64,000 bases of DNA from an uncultured Lachnospiraceae bacterium (GTDB lineage Bacteria; Bacillota; Clostridia; Lachnospirales; Lachnospiraceae): NCBI GenBank assembly GCA_947169385.1, contig CAMVPR010000004.1:37774-101773 (forward strand), read 5' to 3'. The notes beneath the pieces are model-generated. The model ran no database searches. It worked only from the letters and a program-made list of their open reading frames with translations, and was not told the origin of the DNA. Each line of letters starts with the position of its first letter. Position 1 is the first letter of the stretch. Positions 61,838 through 64,000 of this stretch are shown here, one piece after another. The position numbers and the translations under genes are program-made.

Positions 61838-61887
61838 TTAAAAAAATCACTAAAAAACTCACAATATCCTGAGTTTTTTAGTGATTT
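61838..61887 (-). terminator. Long perfect hairpin terminator of the GGDEF gene
   Basis: 18-bp perfect stem (arms 61844-61861 and 61870-61887; AAATCACTAAAA and its complement) with an 8-nt loop and a T run on the minus strand. It also insulates the XrtG operon promoter, whose -35 begins only seven bases beyond it. Confidence 0.9.
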
Positions 61888-61943
61888 ATGTCTTTCGTCG
61901 TCTTAAAAATTGGGTTCCCCTTACACTAATATCTCCTTGTTAT

Positions 61944-63524
61944 CTACCTCTCATCCTCAGGTAAATCTTTATAAAATCTGTAAGCACTCTTAACACTCTT
62001 ATGCTTAATTGAGTACATTGCCTTGTCTGCGTCAATAAACAAAGTATCTATATCCTTGGTATCGTTAGGATAAACTGCCACTCCAACACTCGCCGAAATA
62101 GTAAATGTGTGATGAGTATTGTTGACATAATCTTTCTTGTCAACACATTCTATAGGCTCATCAAGCATCTCGCAAATCTTGTTGGCTATATATACTACGC
62201 TCTCCATATCATCAATAGCATTGTAAACCACAATGAACTCATCTCCCCCAATTCTGAAAGCCGTACATCTCTCATATGGAATATTCTTTAAACGCTTAGC
62301 AACCTCCTTAAGGACTAAATCACCCATATCATGACCATAGTTGTCGTTGATTGGCTTAAAGAAGTTAAGATCAAGTGAATAAAGCGCAAATGGATAATTA
62401 AGATCCTCTCTTGTAAGATTATCCACAAAACTCATGCCGTACCTACGATTGTGAAGTCCTGTAAGCTCATCGGTATTAGAAACCATCTCCAAATAATTGT
62501 TAACACCCTGAAGTTCTTTAGTCTTCTCCTCAACAAGCTTCTCTAATCTCTCTTTCTCATTGGTTTCGTTATGCAGTAATTCATTGATAAGCTCAGTAGT
62601 CTGAACGTTCTTATACATAACAACATAAACTAAAGCGATCATTGACATAAACAAGAATTCAGTAAAGCTGAAGAATCCGGTTACCATCAAGACAAATGAA
62701 GCAACAAATACCATAGTAGCATTAAGCCACATGACTCTTATAGCCTTAGCAATATCAATGACCTTAATGTCTTTTAAAAAGTCTCTTACACCTATATCTC
62801 GGTCACTGAACCCTATGCTTATCAACAGCAAACTGAATGAATATACGATATCAGCATAAATGCTCTCATCATCTCCGCCTGTAACCTGTTCATATATCAT
62901 ACGTATATCAAGCAAAACATAAACCAGAATTCCTATTGCAACAGCTATTCCACCCTTAGTATGTCCCTTTATTCCGCTCGAACTGAATATAGAAAGCATG
63001 GCACAGACCGTAAACAGTACCATAATCATGTTGATTATCTCTTTAACCGCCTCATAGTCAAGTGCATCTAACTTGATGTACTTATCCATCCCACTCTTAT
63101 ATATAGCCATAGCAAATATTGAAGTAAGCATAAATGCGTTAATAACAAACCTAAAAAATACGGTAGGAGTATAATCTCTCCTCAAGTAAGATATCAAAGC
63201 AAAACAGAGCATCGCAACCGGAAGAGAGAATAATTGATCCGAAATAGCAATCAAAACCTCACTGTCATAAAAGTTGTTATATATCAGCCAAAAAATGTCG
63301 GCAACAAACCATATTCCGACTGCTCCGGCCAGCATCTGTCCGCATCTTACATACCTGTTGGCGTGCTTAAGAGACAATATAATATTAACTAACATAAAAA
63401 ATGATAGAATAGGGGAAATAATATCATAGACAATCTCAGGCGCTAAAAGCGTTGCGACAGAAAATGCCAAAAACAAGCCTATGCTTATGTATGTAATAAT
63501 TACCTGAGTCTTGCTCTTGACCAT
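61944..63524 (-). CDS. Membrane diguanylate cyclase
   Basis: 526 residues, start behind AAAGGGGGA. About eight hydrophobic segments fill residues 8-320, a MASE-like sensor of unassigned type. A coiled coil (NETNEKERLEKLVEEKTKELQGVNNYLEMV) leads to the GGDEF domain (about 355-520) with intact FRIGGDEF. The I-site position is YERC rather than RxxD, so product inhibition is probably lost. It should make c-di-GMP in response to a membrane or external signal. Transcribed alone, with a strong terminator. Confidence 0.93.
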   Translation of the reverse strand: MVKSKTQVIITYISIGLFLAFSVATLLAPEIVYDIISPILSFFMLVNIILSLKHANRYVRCGQMLAGAVGIWFVADIFWLIYNNFYDSEVLIAISDQLFSLPVAMLCFALISYLRRDYTPTVFFRFVINAFMLTSIFAMAIYKSGMDKYIKLDALDYEAVKEIINMIMVLFTVCAMLSIFSSSGIKGHTKGGIAVAIGILVYVLLDIRMIYEQVTGGDDESIYADIVYSFSLLLISIGFSDRDIGVRDFLKDIKVIDIAKAIRVMWLNATMVFVASFVLMVTGFFSFTEFLFMSMIALVYVVMYKNVQTTELINELLHNETNEKERLEKLVEEKTKELQGVNNYLEMVSNTDELTGLHNRRYGMSFVDNLTREDLNYPFALYSLDLNFFKPINDNYGHDMGDLVLKEVAKRLKNIPYERCTAFRIGGDEFIVVYNAIDDMESVVYIANKICEMLDEPIECVDKKDYVNNTHHTFTISASVGVAVYPNDTKDIDTLFIDADKAMYSIKHKSVKSAYRFYKDLPEDER

Positions 63525-63542
63525 AAGAAATCCCCCTTTAAG

Positions 63543-63585
63543 AATAATACGTATTATTTTACCATAAAAAGCGGACTATAGTCAA
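63543..63585 (-). promoter_or_regulatory. Promoter of the membrane GGDEF gene with 16-bp palindrome
   Basis: TTGACT (63580-63585) and TAAAAT (63556-63561) with an 18-bp spacer on the minus strand. A perfect 16-bp palindrome AATAATACGTATTATT (63543-63558) overlaps the -10 and the start of transcription, a good place for a repressor. Confidence 0.65.
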
Positions 63586-63601
63586 TTATTACAAATAACA
63601 C

Positions 63602-63628
63602 AAAAAAAGAAGCCCACATCGGACTTCT
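63602..63628 (-). terminator. Intrinsic terminator after tRNA-Trp
   Basis: 8-bp stem AGAAGTCC / GGGCTTCT with one G-T pair (63608-63628) followed by seven T residues on the minus strand. It ends the rRNA-tRNA transcript. Confidence 0.85.
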
Positions 63629-63632
63629 GAAA

Positions 63633-63703
63633 CAGGGGATGAGGGAATCGAACCCCCGCTAAAGGTTTTGGAGACCCTTGTCATACCATTTGACCAATCC
63701 CCT
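63633..63703 (-). tRNA. tRNA-Trp (anticodon CCA)
   Basis: 71 nt. Acceptor AGGGGAT / ATCCCCT with discriminator G, D arm with AATGGTA loop, anticodon stem AGGGT / ACCTT with loop CTCCAAA giving anticodon CCA, and T arm with TTCGATT loop. The 3' CCA is not encoded. It lies downstream of the 23S rRNA gene on the same strand. Confidence 0.95.
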
Positions 63704-63946
63704 ATGAATTATGTTATACATTCAAAATTGCATATAGTCAACATCTAAAAAGCAAGATTCTTACTTTTTTCGGAAGCTCCCCAGCTCCAAAAAGACATTC
63801 GATGGTCGCATACTTCGTATGCTCTCCGCCACTTCGTGGCTACCCATCTCATGCTTTTTCTGGGAGCTGATTCTTGTTCTCATTCGCGACATTGAAAGCC
63901 AGCTTTCATGTCTCTCATTCGTCCAAGAACCGCTTCCTTACTTTTA
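63704..63946 (-). other. Structured 23S-tRNA spacer without a 5S gene
   Basis: No coding or 5S sequence is seen. Three perfect or near-perfect hairpins occur: GCATAC-TTC-GTATGC (63808-63822), GCCAC-TTC-GTGGC (63828-63840) and GACAT..GAAAGC / GCTTTC..ATGTC (63888-63912). The first two are enclosed by an outer pairing of AGCTCC + AAAAAG (63775-63794) with CTTTTT + GGGAGCT (63854-63868). Probably processing structures of the rRNA transcript. Confidence 0.7.
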
Positions 63947-64000
63947 GACAAGCCCTCGACCTATTAGTATGATTCAGCTCCATATGTTACCACACTTCCA
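63947..64000 (-). rRNA. 23S rRNA, 3' end (continues beyond window)
   Basis: The minus strand reads GTGGTAACATATGGAGCTGA, then ATCATACTAATAGGTCGAGG and GCTTGTC, the conserved last bases of bacterial 23S rRNA including the TACTAATNGGTCGAGG block. Only about 54 nt are inside the window; the exact mature 3' end is approximate. Confidence 0.93.

Noticed and set aside
63704..63946. 5S rRNA gene after 23S
   Set aside because: None of the conserved 5S blocks is readable on either strand; the region is explained by three hairpins.

Overview
The window looks like the chromosome of a low-GC, Gram-positive anaerobe of the Clostridia, most likely a Lachnospiraceae member close to Lachnospira or Butyrivibrio. 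The grounds are a dgt-dnaG-rpoD-trmK operon, a type A-like RNase P RNA, consensus sigma-A promoters with 17-bp spacers, strong GGAGG ribosome sites, many surface proteins with Ig-like (Big) domains, a PPi-type phosphofructokinase and an L-lactate dehydrogenase. The species assignment is inference from gene content. There is no phage, insertion sequence, transposase or CRISPR array. The right edge is the 3' end of a 23S rRNA gene on the minus strand, followed by a structured spacer and tRNA-Trp, with no 5S gene between them.

Layout. 1-3.5 kb: the end of a membrane protein gene, a hybrid histidine kinase and a conserved hypothetical. 3.6-5.5 kb: deoD, a small protein and a YitT-type membrane protein, all on the plus strand. 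5.6-9.1 kb: a BspA-type leucine-rich-repeat surface protein, a P-loop ATPase with a winged helix preceded by a 30-bp-period repeat array, and ldh. 9.1-14.5 kb: a signalling operon with a hybrid kinase that lacks its ATPase domain, a solute-binding lipoprotein, a REC-GGDEF protein and a double-receiver protein. 14.5-19.7 kb: a glycosyltransferase and a sulfate ABC transporter. 20-23.5 kb: a diguanylate cyclase and an EAL phosphodiesterase. 23.6-27.3 kb: an AAA+ ATPase, a YbjN-like protein and a LacI regulator on the plus strand. 27.3-30.5 kb: a zinc-uptake lipoprotein with a His/Glu-rich repeat loop, a small lipoprotein and an acyltransferase. 30.6-38.6 kb: PPi-PFK, two surface proteins, threonine synthase, an AP2/HNH-like protein and a hypothetical. 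39-46.5 kb: rnpB and the dgt-dnaG-rpoD-trmK-nucleoside kinase operon. 46.6-50.3 kb: a carbohydrate ABC transporter. 50.5-52.4 kb: a Big2-serpin and a small partner.

53.6-61.8 kb is the most distinctive part. It is a compact minus-strand operon with the hallmarks of the Gram-positive exosortase XrtG locus: a PTPS-related polytopic membrane protein, a 6-pyruvoyl-tetrahydropterin-synthase-like protein, a secreted protein with a C-terminal sorting tail, the exosortase itself (Cys98/Arg140/His160), a membrane glycosyltransferase, a two-TM sensor-like protein with a degenerate cyclase-like domain, and a second PTPS-like protein. A convergent GT2-GtrA gene lies beside it. The genes plausibly work together to anchor, and perhaps glycosylate, a single surface protein. 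The biochemistry of such loci is not established.

Cyclic-di-GMP signalling is prominent: three GGDEF proteins with intact motifs and one EAL protein with intact catalytic residues, plus several receiver proteins. Genes are well packed, most operons end in clear hairpin terminators, and several promoters carry symmetric operator-like sequences.
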